Shown one piece after another: positions 1 through 7,889 of a DNA stretch of 64,000 nt. The position numbers and the translations under genes are program-made. Origin of the DNA: Bog-473 sp963788585 (lineage in GTDB: Bacteria; Actinomycetota; Acidimicrobiia; Acidimicrobiales; RAAP-2); NCBI GenBank assembly GCA_963788585.1, contig CAWBHA010000004.1, positions 389,455 through 453,454 on the forward strand. The letters run 5' to 3'. Every line of letters starts with the position of its first letter. Position 1 is the first letter of the stretch. A model generated the notes under the pieces. The model searched no databases, had not been told where the DNA came from, and saw only the letters and a list, made by a program, of their open reading frames with translations.

Positions 1-356
1 TAGTCGGCGAAGCCGGGCTGCGCCGCCACCTGCGCGGCGAACAAGCGGTCCCGCTCGGCGCCCGTCACCGGCGCCGCGAAGGCGTCGAAGCGGTCCTCCC
101 CCAGCTCGACCTCCACCTCTGGATGCGCGAGCAGGTTGTAGTACCAGTCCGGGTTGGTCGCGGCCCCCGCCTTGGAGGCCACGACGTAGACCTGTTCACC
201 CTCGAGCAGCGCCACCAGGGGGTTGAGGCGTTTCTTGCCGGACTTCGCCCCAGTGGTGGTCAACAGCACCACCGGCGCGTCGCCGAAGGCCGCCACCTTG
301 CCCTTGTTGGCCCGGAATTCCTCGATAACGCCTGCGTTGAAATCCACCGTGCCCAT
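1..356 (-). CDS. F420-dependent nitroreductase-family protein, C-terminus cut by window edge
   Basis: The frame starts at the ATG ending at 356 and leaves the window after about 118 residues, so it is partial. The visible part matches the small split-barrel deazaflavin-dependent nitroreductase family (DUF385, Ddn-like): an N-terminal EFRANKGKV segment, the strand-turn LLTTTGAKSGKKR that in the family lies near the F420 phosphate, then NPDWYYNL and HPEVEVEL. Family members use reduced F420 to reduce quinones or nitro compounds; the substrate here cannot be read from sequence. It begins 10 nt after the stop of the upstream pafBC-type gene on the same strand, so the two may be co-transcribed. 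Confidence 0.85.
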   Translation of the reverse strand, partial: MGTVDFNAGVIEEFRANKGKVAAFGDAPVVLLTTTGAKSGKKRLNPLVALLEGEQVYVVASKAGAATNPDWYYNLLAHPEVEVELGEDRFDAFAAPVTGAERDRLFAAQVAAQPGFAD

Positions 357-366
357 TGCGGGCACG

Positions 367-2334
367 CTAATAGCGAGCCAGAACCTTCCTGGCCGCCGCC
401 GCCGCCAGACCGGTCAGCTCGGGCGGGGCGACCACCCGCGCCGAACGACCGAGCTGCAGCAACAGCCGCTCGAACCACGCCATTCCGGAAACGTCGAGCA
501 CCATGCCGGTCACCGTCCCGTCGGCGTCCCGCGCCACGGCCCGCACCGGAATGGACTCGGCGACCCATCGAGCCTCCGGACCAAGCTGCACCTGTACCTC
601 CACCGCGCCCGGTCCCGGCACGAACATCTCCTCGAGCGGTCGCGACCGGACCGCCAGCTCAGCCCCCGACGCCGCACCGTCGCCGTCCACCGAAGCCGCC
701 CCCACCGCGCCGATGCGGTCGACCCGGAAACGCCTCACGTCACCCGCCCGGTGGCAGTAGGCGTCGAGATACCAGTGCCCGTCGATCGTCACCACCTGCA
801 CGGGCTCCACCACCCGGGTGGTCTGCTCGTCCCGCGAGCCCGACACGTAGTCGATCTCCACGGCGTGCCCGTCGTCGGCCGCTGCCCGGACCGCGCCGAG
901 ATGCAACGGCGCGTCCACATCCAACCCGACCACCTCCCGGGACCCCAGCGCGGCGTCCAACTTGGCCAACGCCCGCCGCAGCGCGTCGTCCTCCGAGCCG
1001 GGCACCGCCAACAGCAGCCGGGCCGACGCCGCCACGGCGAACCCCTCGGCCGGGGTCAGCCGCCGCGGCCGGGCGTACTCCGCCGGCAGGAACGCCCGCA
1101 CCGAATGCTCCGAGACCTCGATCTCCATCAGCGTGTCGGGCGTATACGGCGGCGTCCCGCAGCACGCCGCCAGCTCCAGCTCGGCCACGAGCTCCTTCTC
1201 GCTCATGCCGAACCGCCGTGCCGCCTCCGCCGTCGGCGCCTCCCCGACCTGCGCCAGCCATCCCACGACGGCGAGCAACCGCCGCAGCCGCCGGCTCGTC
1301 TCCGCGCCGGGCGCGCTCTTGGGGCTGGCCGCCGCCCCGGTTCCGCCCTCCTCCGTCGCGGCGGCCACCACCGGCTCCGCCGGCAGTCCCGAGGCCGGCT
1401 CGGCCAACTCCTCCAGCCACGCCACCAGTTCGTCCCGGAACGAGCCTGGCTCGATGATCGTGGCGTAGTCCAACAGCCCGAGCACCCACGAGCGGATGGC
1501 CGGGAAGCCCGAGACCTTGAGGACCAGGTCCACCGACCCGTCGTCGGCGCGCTCCATCACCTTGTCCTCGCCCACCTCGTCGACGACCCGGCGCGCCTCG
1601 AGCGCGTCGACCCGGATGCGCATGTCGACGGCATCCTCGCCCTCGGCCTCCCAGGGCTCGTCGGGCAGGGCCGCCTTCACGTCCACGTCGACATCGTCTG
1701 GCACGCGCGCGCTTCCGGTGTCGCCCCGCGTCACCGCACCCTCGATCCGGTCGACCCGGAACGTCCGCACGCCCGCCCGTTCGACGTCCCACGCCACCAG
1801 GTACCAGTGGCCGAAGCGGAACCAGAGGCCGACCGGGGCGACGACCCGGGCTGCGCCAGCGCGGTAGGAAAATGTCGCGGTCGCGTGTGTCCGCACGGCC
1901 TCGAACAGCTCGACGAGCGCCGCCGACGGCACCAGCGACGCGATGGGCCGGACGTCGCCGAGCCCCGCCGCGCCCAACTTCAACAGCGCATCCCGGCCGC
2001 TAGGATCGCCCAGGTGGACGCCGGCGACGGCGAGATGGAGCGCGACCTGTTCGTCGGGTTCGAGATCCAGGTCGGGCAGGTAGAACGACTCGCGATCAAT
2101 CAGGTAGCCGTACTGCTCGTGGCCGGGCAGCCGCTGCGTCAGGACCGGGATCCCCTCGTCACGAAGCAGCCGCTTGTCTCGCTCGAAAGCCTGGCGCCGC
2201 GCCGAGTGTTCGCTCGGATAGCCCGGGACCTGGTGCGCGATGGCGTCGAGGGTCAGCGGCTGCTCCGTGTCCAGCAACACGAGCACGAGGTCGGTGACGC
2301 GTTCGAGCCGGTCGAGCTTGGGGGGCGCCTCCAT
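367..2334 (-). CDS. pafBC: PafB-PafC fusion, WYL-domain transcriptional regulator
   Basis: About 655 residues in two tandem halves of the same build. Each half has an N-terminal helix-turn-helix (first half LDRLERVTDLVLVLL; second half near SRRLRRLLAVVGWLAQ) followed by a WYL domain carrying the name motif (GHWYLVAWD in the first half, GHWYLDAYC in the second) and the trailing RTFRVDRI or RRFRVDRI segment. In mycobacteria separate PafB and PafC proteins form a complex that activates the LexA-independent DNA-damage response; in some actinobacteria they are fused, as here. I chose ATG 2334 over an upstream in-frame start because it leaves 29 bp to the divergent ctaG-type gene and begins directly at the conserved MEAPPKLDRLERV. 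Its DNA targets are inferred only from the family. Confidence 0.85.
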   Translation of the reverse strand: MEAPPKLDRLERVTDLVLVLLDTEQPLTLDAIAHQVPGYPSEHSARRQAFERDKRLLRDEGIPVLTQRLPGHEQYGYLIDRESFYLPDLDLEPDEQVALHLAVAGVHLGDPSGRDALLKLGAAGLGDVRPIASLVPSAALVELFEAVRTHATATFSYRAGAARVVAPVGLWFRFGHWYLVAWDVERAGVRTFRVDRIEGAVTRGDTGSARVPDDVDVDVKAALPDEPWEAEGEDAVDMRIRVDALEARRVVDEVGEDKVMERADDGSVDLVLKVSGFPAIRSWVLGLLDYATIIEPGSFRDELVAWLEELAEPASGLPAEPVVAAATEEGGTGAAASPKSAPGAETSRRLRRLLAVVGWLAQVGEAPTAEAARRFGMSEKELVAELELAACCGTPPYTPDTLMEIEVSEHSVRAFLPAEYARPRRLTPAEGFAVAASARLLLAVPGSEDDALRRALAKLDAALGSREVVGLDVDAPLHLGAVRAAADDGHAVEIDYVSGSRDEQTTRVVEPVQVVTIDGHWYLDAYCHRAGDVRRFRVDRIGAVGAASVDGDGAASGAELAVRSRPLEEMFVPGPGAVEVQVQLGPEARWVAESIPVRAVARDADGTVTGMVLDVSGMAWFERLLLQLGRSARVVAPPELTGLAAAAARKVLARY

Positions 2335-2363
2335 CGCCCAGAGCCTACGGCGGCCACCGCGCC

Positions 2364-3254
2364 GTGATCGCCGCCGCACACCCCTTCGACTGGCACCTGC
2401 ATGTTTTCTGGCTGCTCGCGTTCCCCCTCCTCCTCGTCCTCTACTTCTGGGCCACCCGTCGCGACGGGTGGGGAGCGACGACCCGCCAACGAATCTTCTT
2501 CGTCATCGGGGTCGTCGTTCTCGTCGCTGCCGTCACCTGGCCGCTCGGCGACCTGGCCGCCCACTGGTTGCTCGTGGCGCTGGTCGTCCAGCGCCTGCTG
2601 CTCACTCTCGCGGTGCCGCCGCTGCTGGTCCTCGGGACCCCCCGGCCGCTGATCGCCCGGCTGACGAGGCCGTCCGGGGTCGACGCCGTTCTGCGGGTGG
2701 TGGTCCGGCCGCTCCCGGCGGTGGCCATCGTGACGGTTGTCGCCGTGGCAACGCTCACGACGGGCGTCGTGAGCCTCTCCGCCCGCTCGGATGCGGCCAG
2801 GGTCGCGATCGAGGTCGTCGTGCTCGCCTCTGGCTTCGTCCTGTGGGCGCCCGTCCTCACCGAGCTCCCCGGGGCCGCGCGCCTGTCGGCTCTCGGCCGG
2901 GGCGGCTACCTGATCGTCCAGTCGATCGTCCCGAGTTTCCTTTCAATCGTCTGGATCTTCGCCCGCCACGCGCTGTACCCCACGTTCAGCCACCACGGCA
3001 CGGTGGCCGGCCTTTCGCCGCTCCTCGACCAGCAGTTGGCCGGCTTCCTGGCCAAGCTGAGCACGATCGCCGTCCTCTGGAGCGTCGCGTTCGTGATCAT
3101 GACGCGCGCCCAGACGGCCGAGACCGCCGGCGAGGACGAGCCGCTGTTGTGGACGGATGTGGAGCGCGAGATCGAGCGGGCCGAGCGCCGGCAGCGACGC
3201 CACGGCTGGCCCGGTCCACCGGCCACCGGTCCACCGGCGAGCGGCCGCTCCTGA
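2364..3254 (+). CDS. CtaG-family cytochrome c oxidase assembly membrane protein
   Basis: A 296-residue polytopic membrane protein with a GTG start. It opens with FDWHLHVFWLLAFPLL and has about seven hydrophobic segments, the conserved PRPLIARLTRP loop, an SIVPSFLSIVWIF helix and LLDQQLAGFLAK near residue 230, which together identify the caa3_CtaG family (PF09678). The family is linked to copper delivery or assembly of caa3-type oxidases in the cytoplasmic membrane. The C-terminal 50 residues are charged and cytoplasmic, ending in a low-complexity Pro/Gly/Arg tail. It is divergent from pafBC with only 29 bp between start codons, so the promoters must overlap. No oxidase subunit genes are nearby. 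Confidence 0.85.
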   Translation: MIAAAHPFDWHLHVFWLLAFPLLLVLYFWATRRDGWGATTRQRIFFVIGVVVLVAAVTWPLGDLAAHWLLVALVVQRLLLTLAVPPLLVLGTPRPLIARLTRPSGVDAVLRVVVRPLPAVAIVTVVAVATLTTGVVSLSARSDAARVAIEVVVLASGFVLWAPVLTELPGAARLSALGRGGYLIVQSIVPSFLSIVWIFARHALYPTFSHHGTVAGLSPLLDQQLAGFLAKLSTIAVLWSVAFVIMTRAQTAETAGEDEPLLWTDVEREIERAERRQRRHGWPGPPATGPPASGRS

Positions 3255-3260
3255 CGTGGC

Positions 3261-3270
3261 ACAATAAAGA
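3261..3270 (+). promoter_or_regulatory. Possible -10 element for the erm region
   Basis: An AT-rich ACAATAAAGA stretch stands out in an otherwise very GC-rich context, 7 to 16 nt downstream of the ctaG-type stop codon. It lies 3 nt before the first ATG of the candidate erm leader peptide. Its position would suit a leaderless or nearly leaderless transcript. No clear -35 element is visible, so this is a weak call. Confidence 0.3.
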
Positions 3271-3273
3271 CGT

Positions 3274-3375
3274 ATGGGCATGACGATGAGCCTCCGTGTC
3301 CGCGGCCAAGCGGACGCCGCGGGACGGACGACGGCGCCGTCTCGGTCAGAACTTTCTTCGACCCGACCTCGCTGA
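3274..3375 (+). CDS. Candidate erm leader peptide (33 codons)
   Basis: An ATG-initiated frame of 33 codons overlaps the start of the erm gene in a different frame and ends at TGA 3373-3375. Three closely spaced in-frame ATGs occur at 3274, 3280 and 3286, and the peptide begins MGMTMSLRVRG. The RVR triplet near residues 8-10 fits the Arg/Lys-X-Arg/Lys arrest motif of macrolide-sensing leader peptides such as ErmDL (with RLR). In such systems, drug-dependent stalling on the leader exposes the methylase start. What is seen is the frame, its position and the motif; the regulatory role is inference, and the frame could be fortuitous. Confidence 0.35.
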   Translation: MGMTMSLRVRGQADAAGRTTAPSRSELSSTRPR

Positions 3376-3937
3376 GGCGTTGGCCGCGCGGGCGGCCGTC
3401 GGACCCAGCGACCTCGTCATCGAGATCGGTGCCGGACGCGGCGCATGGACCTTTGCGCTTGCCCGTTACGCCGCGCGTGTCGTCGCGTTGGAGAAGGACC
3501 CCGACTGGGCGGCCCGTCTCCGCGACGAGCTCCGACATCGTCGCGTCGACAACGTCGACGTCGTCTGTTGCGACGCGCTGGCGTACCGAATGCCGCGCCG
3601 GCCTTTCCGCGCCGTCGGCTCGGTCCCCTTCGGCACGACGACGGCCATACTGCGCCATCTCCTTGAAGACGCTGGCAGCGGGCTACAGCGTGCTGACCTG
3701 GTCGTCCAGTGGGAGGTCGCCCGCAAACGTGCGGCCATCCCTCCGACGACAATGCTGTCGACCGCCTGGACGCCGTGGTGGTCCTTCGAGGTCGGCCGGC
3801 GCATCCCGGCAGCCGCCTTTCGCCCGGTGCCGTCGGTCGACGCGGGCCTGCTGACCGTGACCCGCCGCTGGCCGCCCCTCCTCCCCGACCACCTCGCGCC
3901 CGCCTATGCCGACTTCGTCCGACGCCACTGGAGATAG
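3296..3937 (+). CDS. erm: Erm-family 23S rRNA adenine N-6-methyltransferase, short at the C-terminus
   Basis: 213 residues from GTG 3296. The order of motifs is that of Erm/KsgA methylases: RRLGQNFL near residue 14, the SAM-binding VIEIGAGRGAWT, the acidic end of strand 2 in LEKDPDW, CCDAL, and SVPFGTT in place of the usual N-[LI]-P-[FY] catalytic motif. Erm enzymes dimethylate A2058 of 23S rRNA and confer macrolide, lincosamide and streptogramin B resistance. It ends just after YADFVRRHWR, whereas Erm proteins usually continue for roughly another 30-60 residues, so the C-terminal helical domain is incomplete. I see no downstream frame that clearly restores it. KsgA is less likely because of the short C-terminus and Erm-like PVPSVDAGLL segment. 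Confidence 0.8.
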   Translation: MSAAKRTPRDGRRRRLGQNFLRPDLAEALAARAAVGPSDLVIEIGAGRGAWTFALARYAARVVALEKDPDWAARLRDELRHRRVDNVDVVCCDALAYRMPRRPFRAVGSVPFGTTTAILRHLLEDAGSGLQRADLVVQWEVARKRAAIPPTTMLSTAWTPWWSFEVGRRIPAAAFRPVPSVDAGLLTVTRRWPPLLPDHLAPAYADFVRRHWR

Positions 3938-3989
3938 CCGTCGGGCGCGCCCGTACCGTGGGGAAATCGAACCGAACGAAGGAACCTGA

Positions 3990-4316
3990 TCAGGCCAGCG
4001 AAGCGCTGCGGAGCTCGTCTAAGGAGAGCTCGGCAGTCTGGTTCCCGCCACATTGCGGGCAATGCTCGACGTGTCGCCACGAGCGGAGCAGTCGCGTCCC
4101 CTCGGGGTTCAACAAGACGACGAAGGACTCGGAGATCGGGTCGATCTCAAGCCCGTAGTAGGCCCGCCAGGCTGTGGTCGCAGCGTGCGCGTCCAGCGCA
4201 AGGCCCTTCAGGACGCGCCGGAACCGCATCCGGTCGGTGTCGAAGATCCACGTGCTGTGGCAGGACTCCAAAACGAAGAGCGCGTCGTCGGAGGGGGGGA
4301 CCACATCGCTGATCAT
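3990..4316 (-). CDS. Conserved-looking small protein with a CPQC motif, function unknown
   Basis: 108 residues starting MISDVVPPSDDALFVLES. I do not recognise the family. The middle (STWIFDTDRMRFRRVLKG, then AYYGLEIDPISESFVVLLN) looks like a small alpha/beta fold, and near residue 86 there is HCPQCGGNQ, a single CxxC that could be half of a zinc site or a redox pair. It is convergent with erm (52 nt between stops) and upstream of the carboxyltransferase on the other side. Coding potential looks real because the protein has balanced composition and the codon third positions are GC-rich. Confidence 0.6.
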   Translation of the reverse strand: MISDVVPPSDDALFVLESCHSTWIFDTDRMRFRRVLKGLALDAHAATTAWRAYYGLEIDPISESFVVLLNPEGTRLLRSWRHVEHCPQCGGNQTAELSLDELRSASLA

Positions 4317-4401
4317 GCCCGAAGATTTACCAGGTTCGGCGTCGAATCGGACTCAGGACCGTTACAAATAGATGACAGTTTGTATTTTCCCAGGTGAACC
4401 C

Positions 4402-5799
4402 TCATTGCGGGCCGGCGTCGTGCTTCCGGCCCACGACAAGCTCCCGCTTCGTGGAGAGCTGTCGCAAGGCCCCACAGAGGACGATTCGGGTCTCCGCCGG
4501 ATCGACTACCTCGTCGATGAGCCCCCGTGCCGAGGCCGGCCACGGGTTGAGGTAGGCCTCTTCATATGCAGCCTCCCGATCGCCCCGGACCCCGGGCTCG
4601 AGATCACGGTGGAGGATCTGCACCGCCCCCGACGCCCCCATGACCGCCACCTCGGCGCCCGGCCAGGCCAGGCAGATGTCGTTGCCGATCCCCCTCGAGT
4701 CCATGACGATGTAGGCCCCCCCGAAGGCCTTGCGCAGGATCAGGCACAACCTCGGCACCGTCGCCTGCGCATAGGCGAAGGCGAGCTCCGCCCCGTGGCG
4801 GATCATCCCCCGCCACTCCAGGTCCTTGCCCGGGAGAAACCCAGGGGTGTCGACCAGGCTGACGATGGGCAGGTTGAAAGCGTCGCAGAGCCGGACGAAC
4901 CTGGCGCCCTTCTGCGACGCCGCGATGTCCAGCGTGCCAGCGAGGATCCGGGGCTGGTTCGCCACGAAGCCGACCGTCATGCCGCCCAAGCGCCCGAAAG
5001 CCGTCACGACCTGCCCCGCCCAGCGCGGCCACAGCTCACGGAACTCGCCGTCGTCGCAGAGCGTCCGGATCACGTCGCGGCAGTCGTACGTCGCCGCCTT
5101 CCGCTCGGGGATCACCGACCGGAGCTCGGGCGTCGGTCGCAGCACCGAGTCCTCGACCACGGCGACGGGTGGGAGCTCATCGGTGCTCGACGGCAGGTAA
5201 TCGAGCAGCTCGGCCACCGCACCGTCGACGTCCTCGGACTCCATAGCGCACAGGCCGCTGGCGGTGGCATGGGTGACCGATCCGCCCAGCTCCGACAGCC
5301 CGACCTGCATGCCGGTGAACTCCGAGACCATTTGGGGACCCGATACGAACGCCACCGCTTCCGAGCTCATCACGACGAGATCGGCCAGGCCCAAGAGGAG
5401 CGCGGGTCCCGACACCACCGGTCCCGTGGCCGCGGCGATCACGGGCACCTGCCCGCTGCAACGCGCCAGGGCGGCTGCGGCCAGGCCCCATCCATGCAGT
5501 GCCGCCACCCCGTCGTGGACGTCGGCGCCGCTCGATGCGACGAAGAACACGAAGGGCATCCCGAGGTTCCGGGCCTGGTCAGCCGCCTCGGCCAGACGCA
5601 CGCCGTCGGCGTGTGTGATGGCGCCCCGTCGCATGGATCCCAGGGAACGGCAGATGACGGCGTTGCGCCCGCCGATCGGCTCGACCACCGAGGTGACGGC
5701 ACCGACGATCCCCTTGCCGACGTCGGGCGGGGCGTTGGTCGTGGTCACCGACGCCGAATGTAGACCGTGCCCACGAGGCACGGCGCCGCGACCGTTCAT
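4402..5799 (-). CDS. Acyl-CoA carboxylase carboxyltransferase (beta) subunit
   Basis: About 465 residues of the AccD/PccB carboxyltransferase fold. The N-terminal half carries GADVHDGVAALHGWG and PVIAAATGPVVSGPALL (acyl-CoA side); the C-terminal half carries VGFVANQPRILAGTLD, LPIVSLVDTPGFLPG and RKAFGGAYIVM (biotin side). The enzyme moves carboxylate from biotin to acetyl-, propionyl- or another acyl-CoA. It is about 50-60 residues shorter at the N-terminus than typical PccB, and no biotin carboxylase or BCCP gene is adjacent, so it must share a partner encoded elsewhere. Start codon is uncertain: ATG 5799 clears the divergent gene, TTG 5817 overlaps it, and GTG 5748 is also possible. Confidence 0.8.
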   Translation of the reverse strand: MNGRGAVPRGHGLHSASVTTTNAPPDVGKGIVGAVTSVVEPIGGRNAVICRSLGSMRRGAITHADGVRLAEAADQARNLGMPFVFFVASSGADVHDGVAALHGWGLAAAALARCSGQVPVIAAATGPVVSGPALLLGLADLVVMSSEAVAFVSGPQMVSEFTGMQVGLSELGGSVTHATASGLCAMESEDVDGAVAELLDYLPSSTDELPPVAVVEDSVLRPTPELRSVIPERKAATYDCRDVIRTLCDDGEFRELWPRWAGQVVTAFGRLGGMTVGFVANQPRILAGTLDIAASQKGARFVRLCDAFNLPIVSLVDTPGFLPGKDLEWRGMIRHGAELAFAYAQATVPRLCLILRKAFGGAYIVMDSRGIGNDICLAWPGAEVAVMGASGAVQILHRDLEPGVRGDREAAYEEAYLNPWPASARGLIDEVVDPAETRIVLCGALRQLSTKRELVVGRKHDAGPQ

Positions 5800-5804
5800 C
5801 TGCG

Positions 5805-6947
5805 ATGACCGAGGCAACCCTCAACACCGGCGAGGTCGCCGCTCTCTCCGACAAGGAGCTGATGGAGCTGGCCGCCGAGGCGTCCCGCCAATTGGCTGCC
5901 CTGGCAGGACGCGTCGTTCTTCTCGCCGCCGAGCTCGATCGCCGCGAGGGATGGCGCACCGAGGGTGCCACCTCGCTCGAGGCCTGGCTGGTCGAACGGT
6001 GCGGTGTCTCCGTCGCGACGGCCCGCGCCTGGGCCCACGTCGGCGAACGCCTCTTCGACCTGCCCCATCTCGCGACGGGGCTCTCCGAGGGCACGCTCAG
6101 CTTCGACAAGGTGCGCACCGTGGTCGACGCGGCCAGACCCGAGACCGACGGCGCGCTCGCTGAGCAGGCGCGGGAGTGCACGGTGCGCCAGCTGGCCGAG
6201 GTGGCCCGGACGGTACGTGGCACCTCTGAGACCAGGGCACAGAGCGACTACGACGCCCGCTCGGTGCGCTACAACGACACGTTTCGGACCGTCACCGCGC
6301 AGCTGCCTCCCGAGACCTACGCCCAGGTGCGGGGCTGCCTCGAGGCCCGGGCCCGCACCCTGCCGAACGACGGCGAGACCAGGTGGGACCAGCGCCTCTG
6401 CGACGCCTTCGTCTCGTTTGTCTGCGGGTCCGGCGGTCGCGCCACCTCGGTCGTCGTCGCCCACGTCCCCCTCGAGACCCTCATCGACCGGGGAACCGGG
6501 CTGGCCGGGGAGCTCGAGCGTGGGGAGCTGATCAGTGCCGAGACCGTCCGGCGCATCGCCTGCGACGCGACGGTGGTCGTGGCGGTGGACGACGACGTGG
6601 GGCACACGATGTACGAGGGGCGCCAACGCCGCTACCCCACCGACGCCCAACGCCGGGAGCTCGCACGCCGGGACCGCCACTGCCGCTTCCCCGGGTGCAG
6701 CAACGCCACCTTCGCCCATCCGCACCACATCGCGCCGTGGAAGCCCGACGGACGGACGGACCTGCCCAATCTGGCGATGCTCTGTGACCATCACCATCAC
6801 CGGGTGCATGCCCGCGAATGGTCCATGTCGGGCAACGCCAATGAAGAGCTGACCTTCGTGGGCCCGAGCGGGCGGATCATGACGTCGCGGCCTTCGCCGC
6901 TATGGGTCGCGGCACGCCCCAAGGGGGGACGGCCGGAAGGGAGCTAG
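5805..6947 (+). CDS. DUF222 / HNH endonuclease (13E12-repeat family)
   Basis: 380 residues. The first 230 residues form the helical DUF222 domain (LSDKELMELAAEASRQ, LEAWLVERCGVS, LSFDKVRTVVDAA). The C-terminal part is a zinc-binding HNH nuclease: CRFPGCSNATFAHPHH, then LPNLAMLCDHHHHRVH. This family is expanded in many actinobacteria and related to the mycobacterial 13E12 repeat proteins; its biological role is not settled, though the nuclease motif is intact. It reads divergently from the carboxyltransferase, nearly start to start, and converges on moaC with a 4-nt overlap. Confidence 0.85.
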   Translation: MTEATLNTGEVAALSDKELMELAAEASRQLAALAGRVVLLAAELDRREGWRTEGATSLEAWLVERCGVSVATARAWAHVGERLFDLPHLATGLSEGTLSFDKVRTVVDAARPETDGALAEQARECTVRQLAEVARTVRGTSETRAQSDYDARSVRYNDTFRTVTAQLPPETYAQVRGCLEARARTLPNDGETRWDQRLCDAFVSFVCGSGGRATSVVVAHVPLETLIDRGTGLAGELERGELISAETVRRIACDATVVVAVDDDVGHTMYEGRQRRYPTDAQRRELARRDRHCRFPGCSNATFAHPHHIAPWKPDGRTDLPNLAMLCDHHHHRVHAREWSMSGNANEELTFVGPSGRIMTSRPSPLWVAARPKGGRPEGS

Positions 6948-7435
6948 AGGTGGTTGACCTCGGCGCGCCGCCAGGGTCCTGACCGGCCACCCGACTTCTC
7001 CCACAGCGCCAGGTGCTCGATCGTCATCGTGCGGTCGGACGACTTGCACATGTCGTAGACGGTGAGGGCGGCCACCGCACAGGCGGTCATGGCCTCCATC
7101 TCGACCCCGGTGCGGTCGACTGTCTCGACGTTGGCCTCCACCTCGACGTAGTCGTCCCCGATCGAGAAGTTCACGCCGATGGAGCCGACCAGGACCGGAT
7201 GGCACATGGGGATCAGCTCGGCCGTCCTCTTCGCCGCCTGGATCCCCGCGATGCGGGCCGCCGCCATGACATCGCCCTTGGTAATGGCGTTGTTGGCCAC
7301 CTTGGTGGTGGTCTCCGGCAGCATCGAGACACGGCAACGGGCCAATGCCCTGCGGTGCGTGGGCTCCCGAGGCGTGACGTCGACCATGCGGGCGCCGCCC
7401 AGCGGGTCGAGATTGGCCAGCATGCGGTCGGACAC
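6944..7435 (-). CDS. moaC: MoaC, cyclic pyranopterin monophosphate synthase
   Basis: 163 residues from GTG 7435 (ATG 7423 is an alternative). MoaC completes the first step of molybdenum cofactor synthesis by converting the MoaA product to cyclic pyranopterin monophosphate. Family landmarks are present in order: MVDVTPREPTHR, KGDVMAAARIAGIQAAKRT, the strictly conserved LIPMCHPV, GVEMEAMTACAVAAL and YDMCKSSDRTM. The length is normal. No other moa or moe gene is in the window. Confidence 0.95.
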   Translation of the reverse strand: MSDRMLANLDPLGGARMVDVTPREPTHRRALARCRVSMLPETTTKVANNAITKGDVMAAARIAGIQAAKRTAELIPMCHPVLVGSIGVNFSIGDDYVEVEANVETVDRTGVEMEAMTACAVAALTVYDMCKSSDRTMTIEHLALWEKSGGRSGPWRRAEVNHL

Positions 7436-7523
7436 GAGGCCACAGTCTACGACCTGGGCCGACGCCGGGTAGACTTGGCAGTCTCAGGCGGTGAGTGCCA
7501 ACGAGAGGTGACGGAGGAGCCGA

Positions 7524-7889
7524 GTGCCGACCTATGAATACGCGTGCACGGAGTGTGGGCACCGGCTCGAGGCCGTCCAGAAGTTCACGGACGAGCCCCT
7601 GAGCGAATGCCCCGAGTGCGGGGCACCTCTACGCAAGGTCTACGGCGCCGTGGGCATCGTCCTGAAGGGCAGCGGCTTCTACAAGACCGATTCTCGGGCC
7701 GCCGCCGCCGGCAGCGGCTCGAACGGGAAGTCACCTACAGACGGCGAGAAGACGAAAGGCGGCGACCCGGCGAGCAACGGGGGCAGCACGCCGAGCGGCG
7801 AGAGCGCGAGCGGGAGTGGAACGGGCAGCGACTCGTCCAAGAAAGAGAAGTCTCCGGACGCCAAGCCCGCTGCGTCAACGTCCAGCTGA
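7524..7889 (+). CDS. FmdB-family zinc-ribbon regulatory protein
   Basis: 121 residues from GTG 7524, preceded by a good ribosome-binding site (GGAGGAG, 6 nt spacing). The first 55 residues are the FmdB putative regulator domain: MPTYEYACTECG, then LSECPECGAPLRKVYG, giving two CxxC pairs for one zinc, and GIVLKGSGFYKTD. The remaining half is a Ser/Gly/Lys-rich disordered tail typical of actinobacterial members. The family is named after a regulator of formamidase but its role in actinobacteria is not established. It ends directly against the convergent pmbA stop. Confidence 0.9.
   Translation: MPTYEYACTECGHRLEAVQKFTDEPLSECPECGAPLRKVYGAVGIVLKGSGFYKTDSRAAAAGSGSNGKSPTDGEKTKGGDPASNGGSTPSGESASGSGTGSDSSKKEKSPDAKPAASTSS

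Noticed and set aside
123..2367. Long Arg/Pro-rich plus-strand frames across the pafBC region
   Set aside because: They are antisense shadows of the WYL-domain gene; their composition is typical of out-of-frame GC-rich DNA and no motif is present.
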